Source: Sulfurovum sp. UBA1140 (GTDB lineage: Bacteria; Campylobacterota; Campylobacteria; Campylobacterales; Sulfurovaceae). Taken from it: DNA of 18,206 nt. The stretch spans positions 18,614 through 36,819 of the forward strand of contig DCAF01000076.1 in the NCBI GenBank assembly GCA_002311915.1, given 5' to 3'. Both the position numbers and the translations under genes were made by a program. The notes under the pieces were generated by a model. The model ran no database searches. It was not told where the DNA came from and worked only from the letters and a program-made list of their open reading frames with translations. This document shows, in pieces, positions 7,302-14,278 of the stretch (positions are counted from its first letter, which is position 1; each line of letters starts with the position of its first letter).

Positions 7302-7399
7302 AAGAAGGATTTAGTACCCTCTACAAAACGGGATTCAAGGAAAGTTTAAAGTTACCCCATACAACTAAAGTAACAATAGACTTACCATTTAAAAACTAA
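7289..7399 (+). other. Out-of-frame C-terminal extension of the amidase (likely 1-nt frameshift)
   Basis: From 7304 to the TAA at 7397-7399, the frame shifted relative to the amidase encodes 'EGFSTLYKTGFKESLKLP' and then 'HTTKVTIDLPFKN', 31 residues of ordinary amphipathic, protein-like composition with no stop. Adding one base in the A run at 7289-7293 would change '...EAPKSK*' into '...EAPKKQIKEGF...' and read straight through. The sequence around the run is not a good -1 ribosomal slippery site in the amidase frame (CCA AAA AGC), so a mutation, a phase-variable tract or a sequencing indel is more likely than programmed frameshifting. Confidence 0.55.
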
Positions 7400-7419
7400 A
7401 TGCCCTCTTCTATTTGGTC

Positions 7420-7459
7420 TTTTTTAAGAGATACTCTGCTTATAGTATATCTTAAAAAA
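7420..7459. terminator. Large palindrome between convergent genes, possible bidirectional terminator
   Basis: A long stem pairs TTTTTTAAGAGATACT (7420-7435) with AGTATATCTTAAAAAA (7444-7459) around an 8-nt loop, with one mismatch. It lies between the amidase and the convergent lipoprotein gene. The T runs fall inside the stem rather than after it, so it is not a textbook intrinsic terminator. The 200 bp from 7302 to 7502 otherwise hold only the out-of-frame amidase tail and AT-rich sequence. Confidence 0.4.
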
Positions 7460-7502
7460 ATTTAGAAATCGACTTTTTTAAAAAAAATGATAAAAAACAT
7501 TA

Positions 7503-8858
7503 CTATTTTATGGCTGTAATGTTGGGTTTATCCTCTAATTCGACAATTTCAAACATATTTATGACCTCTTGTGACTCTGTAATGGCAACAACGGTTAATT
7601 TATTAAGTACATCAATATAACTGTTGTCATACAACGCCCCTTGAATCTTACCATCAAACTTAGTAAAGGTTCCCACACTTAGCTCAAACATGTCCATTAA
7701 ATCTAATGATTCAACATTAGTATTGGGGGCAACTAACCGATATTCACCATTTTCTAAGACCCCTCCCTCAATATTAAGTTCATAAAACTCAAGGGTTGCT
7801 GGTTTGGTTGAATCAAAAAAATTATCCCCGTTAAATTCATCACTCTCGTTGCTATCAAAATAACTTACAGTGGTGATATTATTTTCAGTATCCAAAACAA
7901 TTTTCTCTTTAAAACTCTCATCAGAAATTCCCCCAACAAAAAGCAGTTGAGACCCCTCATCAGAGACTTTTCCATTGAGCGAGAAGTTCGATTGAGTAAT
8001 TTGTCGATTAATAAGCAGGGTTCCCACCGTGTTGGCTGTTACAAATATACTTCTATTTATATCGTTGGTATCCATCAGCGTAAAACTAAGATTTTTCTGA
8101 GCATCTAGCCGTTTATCTTGAGTGGTATTAAAAAGATGCATTACCCGTTGTCCATTCTCTTGTGTTAGATATTTAAGACTCATGCTCTCTTTAGAGTTGT
8201 TGCCATCTTTAACATACAAAGTCTCTACATCTTCACTCTCTTCTGACCACTTCACGGTCTGAACGGTATCTCTTTGATGGTGACTTAACCTATAGTGATA
8301 CGCATTTTTAGTAAACTCTATCTCTCCAAAATAAATCTCGGTATCATTATCTTCTGTAACCGTCAAATTTGACTCTTTTAACAGATTAATAACCTGCTCA
8401 TTCATTATAAAAGACAACTCCTCCTCTTCAAAAGTACATTGGGTCATCCCTTCGCATCGCTCTAACACTTCAGGCATAACATTTTCTAGGTAGATTAAAT
8501 TAATTTTCGATAATGCAATATACTTTTGAGAGCGTTCCAAATCATCTATTAACTGAGTATAAGCAATACTCTCTTCTGTAGTAAATGATTGATTTGTCTC
8601 GTTAAAAGATGACTTTTTTAAAATTTGTGGAATCTCCATACTGATGGTTTGTGGAAGTGTTTTACTAAAAACAACCTCTACTCTCTCTTCTTCTATATTG
8701 GGGGTTGAAGGTGGCGTTGTAATGTTCGGTTCAGAAGTCTCTACGATTGCAATAGATTCTGAATTATCACCATCCACAGCCGTTGAAGGTTTACTTTGAG
8801 CACCACAACCAACAAGAAAAAACAGACCAATAACTAAAAATAACTTTTGAATAATCAT
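7503..8858 (-). CDS. Large hypothetical lipoprotein
   Basis: This 451-residue protein has a clear lipoprotein signal: hydrophobic stretch 'LFLVIGLFFLVGC' with Cys18 as the lipidation site. It is followed by a Ser/Thr/Pro/Glu-rich linker to about residue 60. The rest is acidic, rich in Asn, Ser, Thr and Glu, with alternating short strands suggestive of a beta-rich extracellular or periplasmic domain. Only one further Cys pair is visible ('ERCEGMTQCTFEEE', near 133-146), which could form a disulphide. No family was recognised. It is transcribed away from the two-component system with a 123-bp shared upstream region, so that system may control it. Confidence 0.8.
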   Translation of the reverse strand: MIIQKLFLVIGLFFLVGCGAQSKPSTAVDGDNSESIAIVETSEPNITTPPSTPNIEEERVEVVFSKTLPQTISMEIPQILKKSSFNETNQSFTTEESIAYTQLIDDLERSQKYIALSKINLIYLENVMPEVLERCEGMTQCTFEEEELSFIMNEQVINLLKESNLTVTEDNDTEIYFGEIEFTKNAYHYRLSHHQRDTVQTVKWSEESEDVETLYVKDGNNSKESMSLKYLTQENGQRVMHLFNTTQDKRLDAQKNLSFTLMDTNDINRSIFVTANTVGTLLINRQITQSNFSLNGKVSDEGSQLLFVGGISDESFKEKIVLDTENNITTVSYFDSNESDEFNGDNFFDSTKPATLEFYELNIEGGVLENGEYRLVAPNTNVESLDLMDMFELSVGTFTKFDGKIQGALYDNSYIDVLNKLTVVAITESQEVINMFEIVELEDKPNITAIK

Positions 8859-8930
8859 AAAAACCTCTCTATCTATTCTAACGTTTTAGACCTAAAATAA
8901 GCCATAAGGTTAGATAAATATTTTATGTAC

Positions 8931-8955
8931 TACTATAGTATAAGCAATTTATAAT
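8931..8955 (+). promoter_or_regulatory. Palindrome and -10 box upstream of the response regulator
   Basis: A perfect 10-bp palindrome TACTATAGTA (8931-8940) lies 9 bp upstream of a consensus TATAAT (8950-8955), which is 26 bp before the regulator start codon; AGGA at 8967-8970 is the ribosome site. The palindrome occupies the -35 to -20 region, where an activator or autoregulator could bind. It lies between divergent genes and could serve both. Confidence 0.45.
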
Positions 8956-8981
8956 AAAAAAATGTAGGAAAAGTGTAGATT

Positions 8982-9662
8982 ATGTTAAAAAAATCAAAAT
9001 ATAGCCTTTTATATGTCGAAGATGAAGCATTTATTCGTCGTATCGCTATCTCATATCTTCGTCCTTACTTTAGTGAAATTCATGAAGCATCTGATGGAGA
9101 AGAAGCACTTCTTATCTATCAAGAGAAAAAACCCGATATGATTATTACCGATATTGAGATGCCCAATATGGATGGATTAACGCTCTGCAAAATCATAAGA
9201 GAAGAGGATAAAAAAACCCCCATTATCATTACCACAGCGTATACCAATACCGAATACCTGCTAGAAGCTGTCACTCTACAACTGATTAAATATTTGGTAA
9301 AACCGATGGAAGAGGAGCCTCTATTTGAAGCGATAAATCTCTGCTTTAAACAGATAGAGAGTCAAAACCCTGCCGTGGTTAATATTAATAAATTTTATAA
9401 ATATGATATTTTTAACCACACCCTTATTCATAACGACACCATTGTTAAACTTACCGAATCACAACATAAACTGCTCTCGATATTGATTCAAAATTACGGG
9501 CGTATTGTCTCATATTCCGAGATAGAAAACTATGTATGGTACGACAAAGTGATGAGTTCCGATGCCCTGCGTAGTCTGATGCGTGATGTGCGTAAACTGA
9601 TTGGAAAAGAGCATATTGAAAATATCTCAAAATGTGGCTACAGGATACACCTCTATGGATAA
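8982..9662 (+). CDS. OmpR/PhoB-family response regulator
   Basis: This 226-residue regulator has a receiver domain in residues 6-120 and a winged-helix DNA-binding domain in about 135-225. Receiver signature residues are Glu13/Asp14 in 'YVEDEAF', phosphoacceptor Asp57 in 'MIITDIEMPNMDG', Thr84/Thr85 in 'IITTAY' and Lys107 in 'YLVKPME'. The C-terminal part has the OmpR-type 'LTESQHKLLSILIQNYGRIVS' and 'LRSLMRDVRKLIG' with the closing hairpin 'NISKCGYRIHL'. It is the cognate partner of the sensor kinase whose start codon lies inside this gene (8-bp overlap). Targets are unknown; the divergent lipoprotein gene and the downstream barrel gene are natural candidates. Confidence 0.95.
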   Translation: MLKKSKYSLLYVEDEAFIRRIAISYLRPYFSEIHEASDGEEALLIYQEKKPDMIITDIEMPNMDGLTLCKIIREEDKKTPIIITTAYTNTEYLLEAVTLQLIKYLVKPMEEEPLFEAINLCFKQIESQNPAVVNINKFYKYDIFNHTLIHNDTIVKLTESQHKLLSILIQNYGRIVSYSEIENYVWYDKVMSSDALRSLMRDVRKLIGKEHIENISKCGYRIHLYG

Positions 9663-11091
9663 TACAGCCAAAATAAAACTCATTGCCATCGCCCTTTATG
9701 CTATTTTTGCTTTCCTATTTTTTTATGATGACCACTTTGTACAAAACAGCACCATTCTTCACCATTATGACCACATACCCTTTATGGTTGCCCTACTTAG
9801 TCTTGGAATTATTTTCTCTGCAGGGGTTTATAATTTGGCATTTTATTTCTATATACGTAATCGCCAATATCTCTACTATGCCTTGGCACAACTCTTTATA
9901 CTTCTCACCCTTATTAGTATTGAAAGCCTACTCATCGCCCCCTTTAATGAAATATATAATTTTAAAAACTACTGGCTACTTGATGTGTCACAAACCCTAA
10001 TGCTTATCTTTTCGATGCTCTTTATTCAGGCATTTTTTAGCACCTATAAAATCCAAAAACTCAACAACCTTATTCAATCCATTATCTATCTGGCTCTTTT
10101 TGATATACTTCTCTCAATCATCTTTTCGCACACCATTATTACCAAATTTGTTCCTGCTTTTGTTTGGGTTTGGTTTATTCTAAGCGAAGCCTTTCGCCAC
10201 ACCCAAACCAAAGATGTACCCTTCTATTTTGTCTTTGTAGGTTGGCATATTGTTATTGTGATTATTCTGTTAGAGTACACACAAATTATCAATCCAACAC
10301 AGGTTGATTTTCCTTTTTTACATATTGCTTTTGCCCTAGAGTCGATGCTACTCTCGTTTGCTCTCTCTTATAAATTTAGACTCATAGAAGATGAACAAAA
10401 GGTTCAACAGACCCTACTTTTACAACAATCTAGACTGGCAAGTATGGGAGAGATGATCTCTATTATTGCCCATCAGTGGCGACAGCCTCTTAACTTTTTA
10501 GCATTTTCGTTTATGCACATTAAAAAGAACTGTAAAAATGATGAAGAGGCAATACTTACCATTAAAGAGGCAAATGAACAGCTTCAATATATGTCTCAAA
10601 CCATTGAAAACTTTAGAAATTTTTATAACCCCTCTAAAAAAAGAGAAGCGTTTGACATTGAGAAATCTTGTGCTACTACCTTGCAGATTATCTCACCCAC
10701 GCTACAACCTGCAAAAATAAAAATAGAGATGAAAATAGAAAAGAATTTCTCTTTTTATGCCAACAGTAATGAGTTTCAACAGGTCATATTAAATATTGTT
10801 AATAATGCCCGTGATGTACTTATAGAGCGAAAAATAGAGAATCCACAAATAACCATTACCATTAATCAACCCACCATTACCATTACTGATAACGCAAAAG
10901 GCATCGGAAAAGAGCATATAGATAAAATTTTTGAACCCTATTTTAGTACCAAACAAAACAGCGATGGAATAGGGTTATATATTGCAAAAACCATTATAGA
11001 AAAAGAGATGGGTGGAAAGCTTGATGTTGTCACGAACAGTGAAGGAAGCCATTTTATTATCAAACTTTTGGATAAACCAAAGCAAGAATAA
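9655..11091 (+). CDS. Sensor histidine kinase with 7TM-type membrane sensor
   Basis: The frame is open from 9601, but the real start is ATG 9655: AGGA lies 9 nt upstream and the protein then begins at the first membrane segment. The 478 residues comprise about eight hydrophobic segments (10-24, 42-66, 72-96, 110-128, 140-160, 164-180, 190-208, 220-240), resembling 7TMR-DISM sensors but without a large periplasmic domain. A short coiled coil leads to the H-box 'GEMISIIAHQWRQPLN' (His273), N-box 'VILNIVNNARDVL' (about 377-389), G1 box 'ITDNAKGIG' (410-418), F-box 'IFEPYFSTK' and G2 box 'SDGIGLYIAK'. It phosphorylates the upstream regulator. This kinase subtype, with MIAHQWRQPLN-like H-boxes, is abundant in Campylobacterota. 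The signal sensed is unknown. Confidence 0.93.
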   Translation: MDNTAKIKLIAIALYAIFAFLFFYDDHFVQNSTILHHYDHIPFMVALLSLGIIFSAGVYNLAFYFYIRNRQYLYYALAQLFILLTLISIESLLIAPFNEIYNFKNYWLLDVSQTLMLIFSMLFIQAFFSTYKIQKLNNLIQSIIYLALFDILLSIIFSHTIITKFVPAFVWVWFILSEAFRHTQTKDVPFYFVFVGWHIVIVIILLEYTQIINPTQVDFPFLHIAFALESMLLSFALSYKFRLIEDEQKVQQTLLLQQSRLASMGEMISIIAHQWRQPLNFLAFSFMHIKKNCKNDEEAILTIKEANEQLQYMSQTIENFRNFYNPSKKREAFDIEKSCATTLQIISPTLQPAKIKIEMKIEKNFSFYANSNEFQQVILNIVNNARDVLIERKIENPQITITINQPTITITDNAKGIGKEHIDKIFEPYFSTKQNSDGIGLYIAKTIIEKEMGGKLDVVTNSEGSHFIIKLLDKPKQE

Positions 11092-11107
11092 GCTGATAAA
11101 ATTTAGA

Positions 11108-11113
11108 TATAAT
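11108..11113 (+). promoter_or_regulatory. -10 box of the outer-membrane protein gene
   Basis: TATAAT (11108-11113) sits 30 bp before the start of the barrel gene and 17 bp after the kinase stop codon. No clear -35 hexamer is visible, which is normal for sigma-70 promoters in this phylum. It would allow expression separate from the two-component genes. Confidence 0.5.
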
Positions 11114-11143
11114 AAACAAAACAAAACAGAACAAGGAAAAATT

Positions 11144-11731
11144 ATGAAAAAGATTATTTTAACACTACTTGTAGCACTAAGCACTTTTGCTCAAGCTGAA
11201 AATCTTAGACCACTCTTTCAACTCTCTTATGACTTGGGTGGTGATGACTTGGTCACCATTGCCCACGACTATGAAAGAGACTACACCATCTCGGCAGGTG
11301 ACGGACTACGATTTGAAGTAGGTATGGCAATAGACAACCCCCAAACCAATGTCGAAATACAGTTTTTAGCAGGATACAAATTTGACAGTGATAATGCAGG
11401 AAATGGTGATATTTTATGGAGCAGTGTCCCTTTGACTGCACTCGCACTGGTTGAGATGCAAAATTGGAAATTTGGAGGGGGGCTTACCTACCACATTGAC
11501 CCTAAACTTCACGGAACCTTTGGTCAAGACAGCATTGACTATGAGTTTGAAAATGCTTTTGGTGGCATTCTACAAATTCAATACGCCCCCATTTACAACT
11601 TTAATATTGGTTTAAGAGCCACCTTTATTGATTATACTTTAGAGAGTAACCCCACTCAAACAGCCAGTGGGAACAGTCTTGGATTGGTCGGAACCTTTAA
11701 ATTTGGTGGTAGCCGTTCACGTTTTAGATAA
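11144..11731 (+). CDS. Small outer-membrane beta-barrel protein
   Basis: The ATG at 11144 is chosen over upstream ATGs in the same frame because AAGGA precedes it and it begins a clean signal peptide ('MKKIILTLLVALSTFAQA', cleavage after residue 18). The remaining ~177 residues alternate polar and hydrophobic positions with many Gly and aromatic residues, for example 'TNVEIQFLAGYKF', 'NWKFGGGLTYHI' and 'YNFNIGLRATFIDYTL', ending in 'GLVGTFKFG' before a basic tail. This suits an eight-stranded barrel of the OmpA/OmpW size class, but no specific family was recognised. An 8-bp inverted repeat spans its stop codon (11722-11729 with 11740-11747) without a T tract. It lies 52 bp downstream of the kinase and may belong to its regulon. 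Confidence 0.8.
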   Translation: MKKIILTLLVALSTFAQAENLRPLFQLSYDLGGDDLVTIAHDYERDYTISAGDGLRFEVGMAIDNPQTNVEIQFLAGYKFDSDNAGNGDILWSSVPLTALALVEMQNWKFGGGLTYHIDPKLHGTFGQDSIDYEFENAFGGILQIQYAPIYNFNIGLRATFIDYTLESNPTQTASGNSLGLVGTFKFGGSRSRFR

Positions 11732-11734
11732 GCG

Positions 11735-11864
11735 ATTTCATCTAAAATATCTTTATAATACTCAGCTTGGTTCTCACTGAAAGTTCTTTAAGTCGCTTAT
11801 TGGTGTATCCGAAGATTTTAACACGTTCACAAGCTTTATTTTTTATAGTGTAGCTAAATGTAGC
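11735..11864 (-). other. Degraded coding-like stretch on the minus strand
   Basis: Read on the minus strand, 11864 down to 11742 gives an open frame with 'KACERVKIFGYTNKRLKELS' but no start codon, then stops. A second frame over 11780-11730 gives 'NQAEYYKDILDEIAYLKRER', also protein-like. A single-base insertion near 11780 would join them. This suggests a decayed gene fragment with a frameshift. The 'GYTNKRLKELS' piece faintly recalls the zinc-finger region of TnpB proteins, but no Cys pattern supports it. The origin is not resolved; the rest of the 280-bp gap is described in the neighbouring entries. Confidence 0.35.
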
Positions 11865-11870
11865 TTATAT

Positions 11871-11890
11871 CCACCACTTGAAAGAGGTGG
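11871..11890. repeat. Imperfect hairpin resembling an IS200/IS605 end, or a terminator
   Basis: CCACC-A-CT and AG-A-GGTGG form a stem with one A-A mismatch around a TGAA loop, followed on the plus strand by TTTTAC. Such mismatched hairpins next to TTTAC-like tetranucleotides are typical of IS200/IS605 transposon ends. The hairpin lies 2 bp beyond the point where the ArsC-like gene breaks off. Equally, a stem followed by four T residues could be a weak terminator for the barrel gene 140 bp upstream. Confidence 0.35.
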
Positions 11891-11892
11891 TT

Positions 11893-12000
11893 TTACGCTA
11901 CAGTTTGATAATCTACAAACTCAAAAGCCATATCTTTTGCTTTAAAAAATTTAATCGCCTTACGCACACTGTCACAAGTTTTAATACCATATATTGTCAT
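11893..12000 (-). pseudogene. Truncated ArsC/YffB (Spx-like) family gene
   Basis: Thirty-five codons from ATG 11998-12000, with ribosome site AAGGAT 5 nt upstream, encode 'MTIYGIKTCDSVRKAIKFFK' and then a short stretch ending in 'FEFVDYQTVA' before a stop. The start matches the N-terminal thioredoxin-like half of ArsC-related proteins such as YffB ('YGIKNCDTIKKA...'), which are about 110-120 aa. The active-site Cys9 is present, but the C-terminal two thirds with the conserved Arg region are gone. It begins 8 bp after the DUF457 gene, so it was the last gene of that operon before being cut. The break lies next to an IS-like hairpin, suggesting transposition or deletion. Almost certainly non-functional. 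Confidence 0.75.
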
Positions 12001-12008
12001 TTTTATCC

Positions 12009-12734
12009 TTATTTAAAAAACCAATTCCCATCATGGGGAATGAAGACATCCCAAAAATTCATTAATGCCTCTGGGCTAAAAAGAGCATTTTGAAGCATCA
12101 TCGTATCGGGTGCTACCCACATTAAAGCCAACAAACTTCCATAAATGATTACATTTTGAATTTTATCTGATTGCGTTTTCAAACGATAAAACTTTAAAGC
12201 CGTTCCTAGTGATTTTTTAACCCGTCTATTGCCCAAGTCAACACTGTAGACCTCATCTAAAATCAGATGTACCAAATAACCAAAGGTGGTCATAATTCCA
12301 TAAATCCAAGAAATCAGTGCATTAAGACCAAAGAATAGGTGCATTATAATCGCCACCGAAACCCCAAAAATCATTGCCACAGGAACAGAGTGAAACATCC
12401 CTCGGTGTTTGGATATTTTACGAAATAGATCTATCATACCATAACGCAGGGTATAAAAAATTACCCCACTCACAACAAGCATCTCAACAATAGAGTAGAC
12501 CGAAGATTTAACAAAGACCACCATAATGGTTAAAAGTAACGACACCACATTAAACCCCACCCGAATCGCTTTAGAGTTGGCAGAGTCCACATCGGGCATT
12601 AATCCCCCCAAAGTGCCAATACTAAATGCAATCACCGCTTCAACAGGGGTAATCACCTCCATTGCCATAAAAATAGCACTCATCACTGCTGACGCTGTGG
12701 CTGCTACGGTAAAGTGGGTATTAAAATTTGCCAT
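12009..12734 (-). CDS. YdjM-like membrane protein (DUF457, putative metal-dependent hydrolase)
   Basis: The 241-residue protein has about five hydrophobic segments and the DUF457 motifs: 'NTHFTVA' near the N-terminus, 'GTLGGLMPDVDS' (41-52), 'KHRGMFHSVPVA' (108-120) and 'FGYLVHLILDEVYSVD' (151-166). The His and Asp residues in these motifs are the presumed metal ligands; the enzymatic activity of the family is not established. The E. coli relative YdjM is an SOS-induced inner-membrane protein. The start codon abuts the stop of the upstream lipoprotein gene with no gap, so the two are co-translated, and the truncated ArsC-like gene follows 8 bp later. Confidence 0.88.
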   Translation of the reverse strand: MANFNTHFTVAATASAVMSAIFMAMEVITPVEAVIAFSIGTLGGLMPDVDSANSKAIRVGFNVVSLLLTIMVVFVKSSVYSIVEMLVVSGVIFYTLRYGMIDLFRKISKHRGMFHSVPVAMIFGVSVAIIMHLFFGLNALISWIYGIMTTFGYLVHLILDEVYSVDLGNRRVKKSLGTALKFYRLKTQSDKIQNVIIYGSLLALMWVAPDTMMLQNALFSPEALMNFWDVFIPHDGNWFFK

Positions 12735-13169
12735 TTAGGGTGTGACTTTGGTAATAAGCTTATGATTATTTCCTAAAATATCTTCGATAATCATAGAATT
12801 TTTAAAAAGTACCATATAGGGTTTTGGACTCAACATTCTCCCCGTTCTATTCTGCGTAGCAATCGAGACATCGACCATCCACCCTTCCCACTCAACACCT
12901 CCACCATAAGCAAAACCTTTTTTCTTGTAGGCACGTTGAGGTGAAGAGAAGGTATACTGAGCCGTCGAAGCATGTTTAAGCTTATTAGAAAAATAGTTTT
13001 TAATGGTTAATTGATAGTTTTGTGGAGGATAACCATATTTAGACATCTGCACAGGAGAGCCAAGAGTTGGTGTCTGAATCGTTGGTTTTGGCGTGTAGGT
13101 GACTGGAACACACCCCGTAAAAATAAAAATTCCACTAATGATGGTGAGTTGTTTGATGGTGAGGTTCAT
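12735..13169 (-). CDS. Small hypothetical lipoprotein
   Basis: The 144-residue protein has a lipoprotein signal ending 'IFIFTGC' (Cys20), a Pro/Thr-rich linker and a mature domain with 'GVEWEGWMVDVSIATQNRTG' (about 91-110) and 'YMVLFKNSMIIEDI'. No family was recognised. Ribosome site AGGG lies 9 nt before the ATG. It is the first gene of a minus-strand operon with the DUF457 membrane protein, whose ATG directly follows its TAA. Upstream lies the structured intergenic element at 13205-13358. Confidence 0.75.
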   Translation of the reverse strand: MNLTIKQLTIISGIFIFTGCVPVTYTPKPTIQTPTLGSPVQMSKYGYPPQNYQLTIKNYFSNKLKHASTAQYTFSSPQRAYKKKGFAYGGGVEWEGWMVDVSIATQNRTGRMLSPKPYMVLFKNSMIIEDILGNNHKLITKVTP

Positions 13170-13204
13170 TCTTTTTCCCTATTATATTTTTTAAAAGTAT
13201 AACC

Positions 13205-13358
13205 TATAATAAAAGAATTGTATAAAATTTATGAATATTTAAAGCAAGATTGCGTCAGAAAATATCTCTGACGCAGAATTTTTATACAATCTGCATTTTT
13301 GGAAACGGCGTGTTCAGACCCGAACCACGAAGGCAAAGCCTTCCGATTCCTAGTTTTT
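13205..13358 (+). ncRNA. Candidate structured RNA or palindromic intergenic repeat
   Basis: Three nested or adjacent structures fill this gap. ATTGTATAAAA (13217-13227) pairs perfectly with TTTTATACAAT (13280-13290). Inside it TGCGTCAGA (13251-13259) pairs with TCTGACGCA (13267-13275). Then 13301-13350 folds as a complete three-way junction: GGAAaCGG with CCGaTTCC (13301-13308/13343-13350, one A-A mismatch), CGTGTTC with GAAcCACG (13309-13315/13322-13329) and AAGGC with GCCTT (13330-13334/13338-13342), leaving no unpaired base at the junction. T5 follows at 13354-13358. On the plus strand a TATAAT (13205-13210) lies just upstream, so a ~140-nt RNA starting near 13217 and ending at the T run is possible. 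The GC-rich core is unlike its AT-rich surroundings, so a dispersed palindromic repeat or MITE is the main alternative. Confidence 0.45.
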
Positions 13359-13369
13359 CAAGAACTCTA

Positions 13370-14149
13370 TTAAAAAATCATTCCATCAACAGGTGAAGAT
13401 GCTGTTGCAAATGGTCTTTTAGGAATTCGTCCTGCTAAGTAACTCATTCGACCTGCTCTGACTGCATATTTCATCGCCTCAGCCATTAAAATAGGGTTTT
13501 GTGCTTGTGCAATGGCTGTATTGGTTAAAACACCATCTGCCCCTAATTCCATAGAAATAGACGCATCACTGGCACATCCAATTCCTGCATCAACAATTAC
13601 AGGTACCGACAACGCTTCACGAATAAAGTGAATGTTAAACTTGTTTTGAATCCCCAATCCTGAACCAATAGGAGCCGCCAAAGGCATAACAGCGTGAGCC
13701 CCTGCATCTTCTAATCTTTTTGCCATAATTGGATCATCTGATGTATATGCCATAATGGTAAATCCATCTTTAGCCAATACTTCACACGCTTTAATGGTCT
13801 CTAAAACATCAGGGTAAAGGGTCTTTTTTGTATCACCAATCACCTCTAATTTAATCAAATCAATCCCTGTTGCTTCACGTGTTAATCTAAAAAGAGTAAT
13901 CGCCTCTTCAGCCGTTACACACCCAGCCGAGTTAGGAAGAAACTTAACATTGGTATCTTTAAAATAATCCATCAAGTTCTCCTCTTCAGGGTTGGTAATG
14001 TTCACTCTTCTTACAGCTACCGTAATTAGTTCACTACCACTTGCTAGTGTTGCATCTAAAGTGGTCTGAAAACTATCATATTTACCCGAACCAACAATTA
14101 ATCGACTCCCCAACTCATACTTACCAATTTTTAAAATTTCACTCATCAT
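13370..14149 (-). CDS. thiG: Thiazole synthase
   Basis: ThiG builds the thiazole phosphate ring of thiamine from 1-deoxy-D-xylulose 5-phosphate, ThiS-thiocarboxylate and dehydroglycine. The 259-residue TIM barrel is the normal length. Visible motifs are 'LIVGSGKYDSF' (17-27), 'VAVRRVNI' (44-51), 'LPNSAGCVTAEEA' (71-83), 'DLIKLEVIGD' (97-106) with Lys100 as the Schiff-base lysine, 'VMPLAAPIGSGLGI' and 'VIVDAGIGCASDA' (phosphate site). Two consecutive ATGs occur; AAGG better suits the second (14144-14146). A minus-strand TATAAC preceded by TG (14167-14172) is a possible -10. thiS, thiF and thiH are not adjacent, so it appears as a single-gene unit here. No thiamine riboswitch is recognisable in the short upstream gap. 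Confidence 0.97.
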   Translation of the reverse strand: MMSEILKIGKYELGSRLIVGSGKYDSFQTTLDATLASGSELITVAVRRVNITNPEEENLMDYFKDTNVKFLPNSAGCVTAEEAITLFRLTREATGIDLIKLEVIGDTKKTLYPDVLETIKACEVLAKDGFTIMAYTSDDPIMAKRLEDAGAHAVMPLAAPIGSGLGIQNKFNIHFIREALSVPVIVDAGIGCASDASISMELGADGVLTNTAIAQAQNPILMAEAMKYAVRAGRMSYLAGRIPKRPFATASSPVDGMIF

Positions 14150-14239
14150 CTTACCTTTTTTGTGGGGTTATATCACATCCCTATTTAAAACTTTCTTTAT
14201 TGTTCATTTTTTCTTCTACAAAAGTAGAGGTTAAAGATA

Positions 14240-14248
14240 TGCTATAAT
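14240..14248 (+). promoter_or_regulatory. Extended -10 promoter for the small gene and pbpC
   Basis: TGC followed by TATAAT (14243-14248) is a perfect extended -10, 31 bp before the start codon of the 53-codon gene. A short dyad CTTCTAC-aaa(a)-GTAGAGG (14213-14219/14224-14230) lies just upstream, between this promoter and the divergent thiG. Confidence 0.6.
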
Positions 14249-14278
14249 TCATTATCAAAAAAAGAAGATGTAAACTAT

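Noticed and set aside
9601..9654. Upstream TTG start extending the kinase by 18 residues
   Set aside because: The extension lies in the regulator gene, has no ribosome site and precedes the natural start at ATG 9655, which has AGGA upstream.
11012..11143. Longer N-terminus for the outer-membrane protein
   Set aside because: It would overlap the kinase gene and bury the signal peptide; ATG 11144 has AAGGA and a clean signal sequence.
11835..11868. Direct repeat TGTAGCTAAA/TGTAGCTTAT as part of an array
   Set aside because: Only two imperfect copies occur; not enough for a repeat array or CRISPR.
11878..12093. 71-codon plus-strand ORF
   Set aside because: It is antisense to the truncated ArsC-like gene and the end of the DUF457 gene, with no ribosome site or coherent composition.
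14150..14242. Thiamine riboswitch upstream of thiG
   Set aside because: The gap is too short and lacks the conserved THI-box sequences; only a possible -10 and a short dyad are present.
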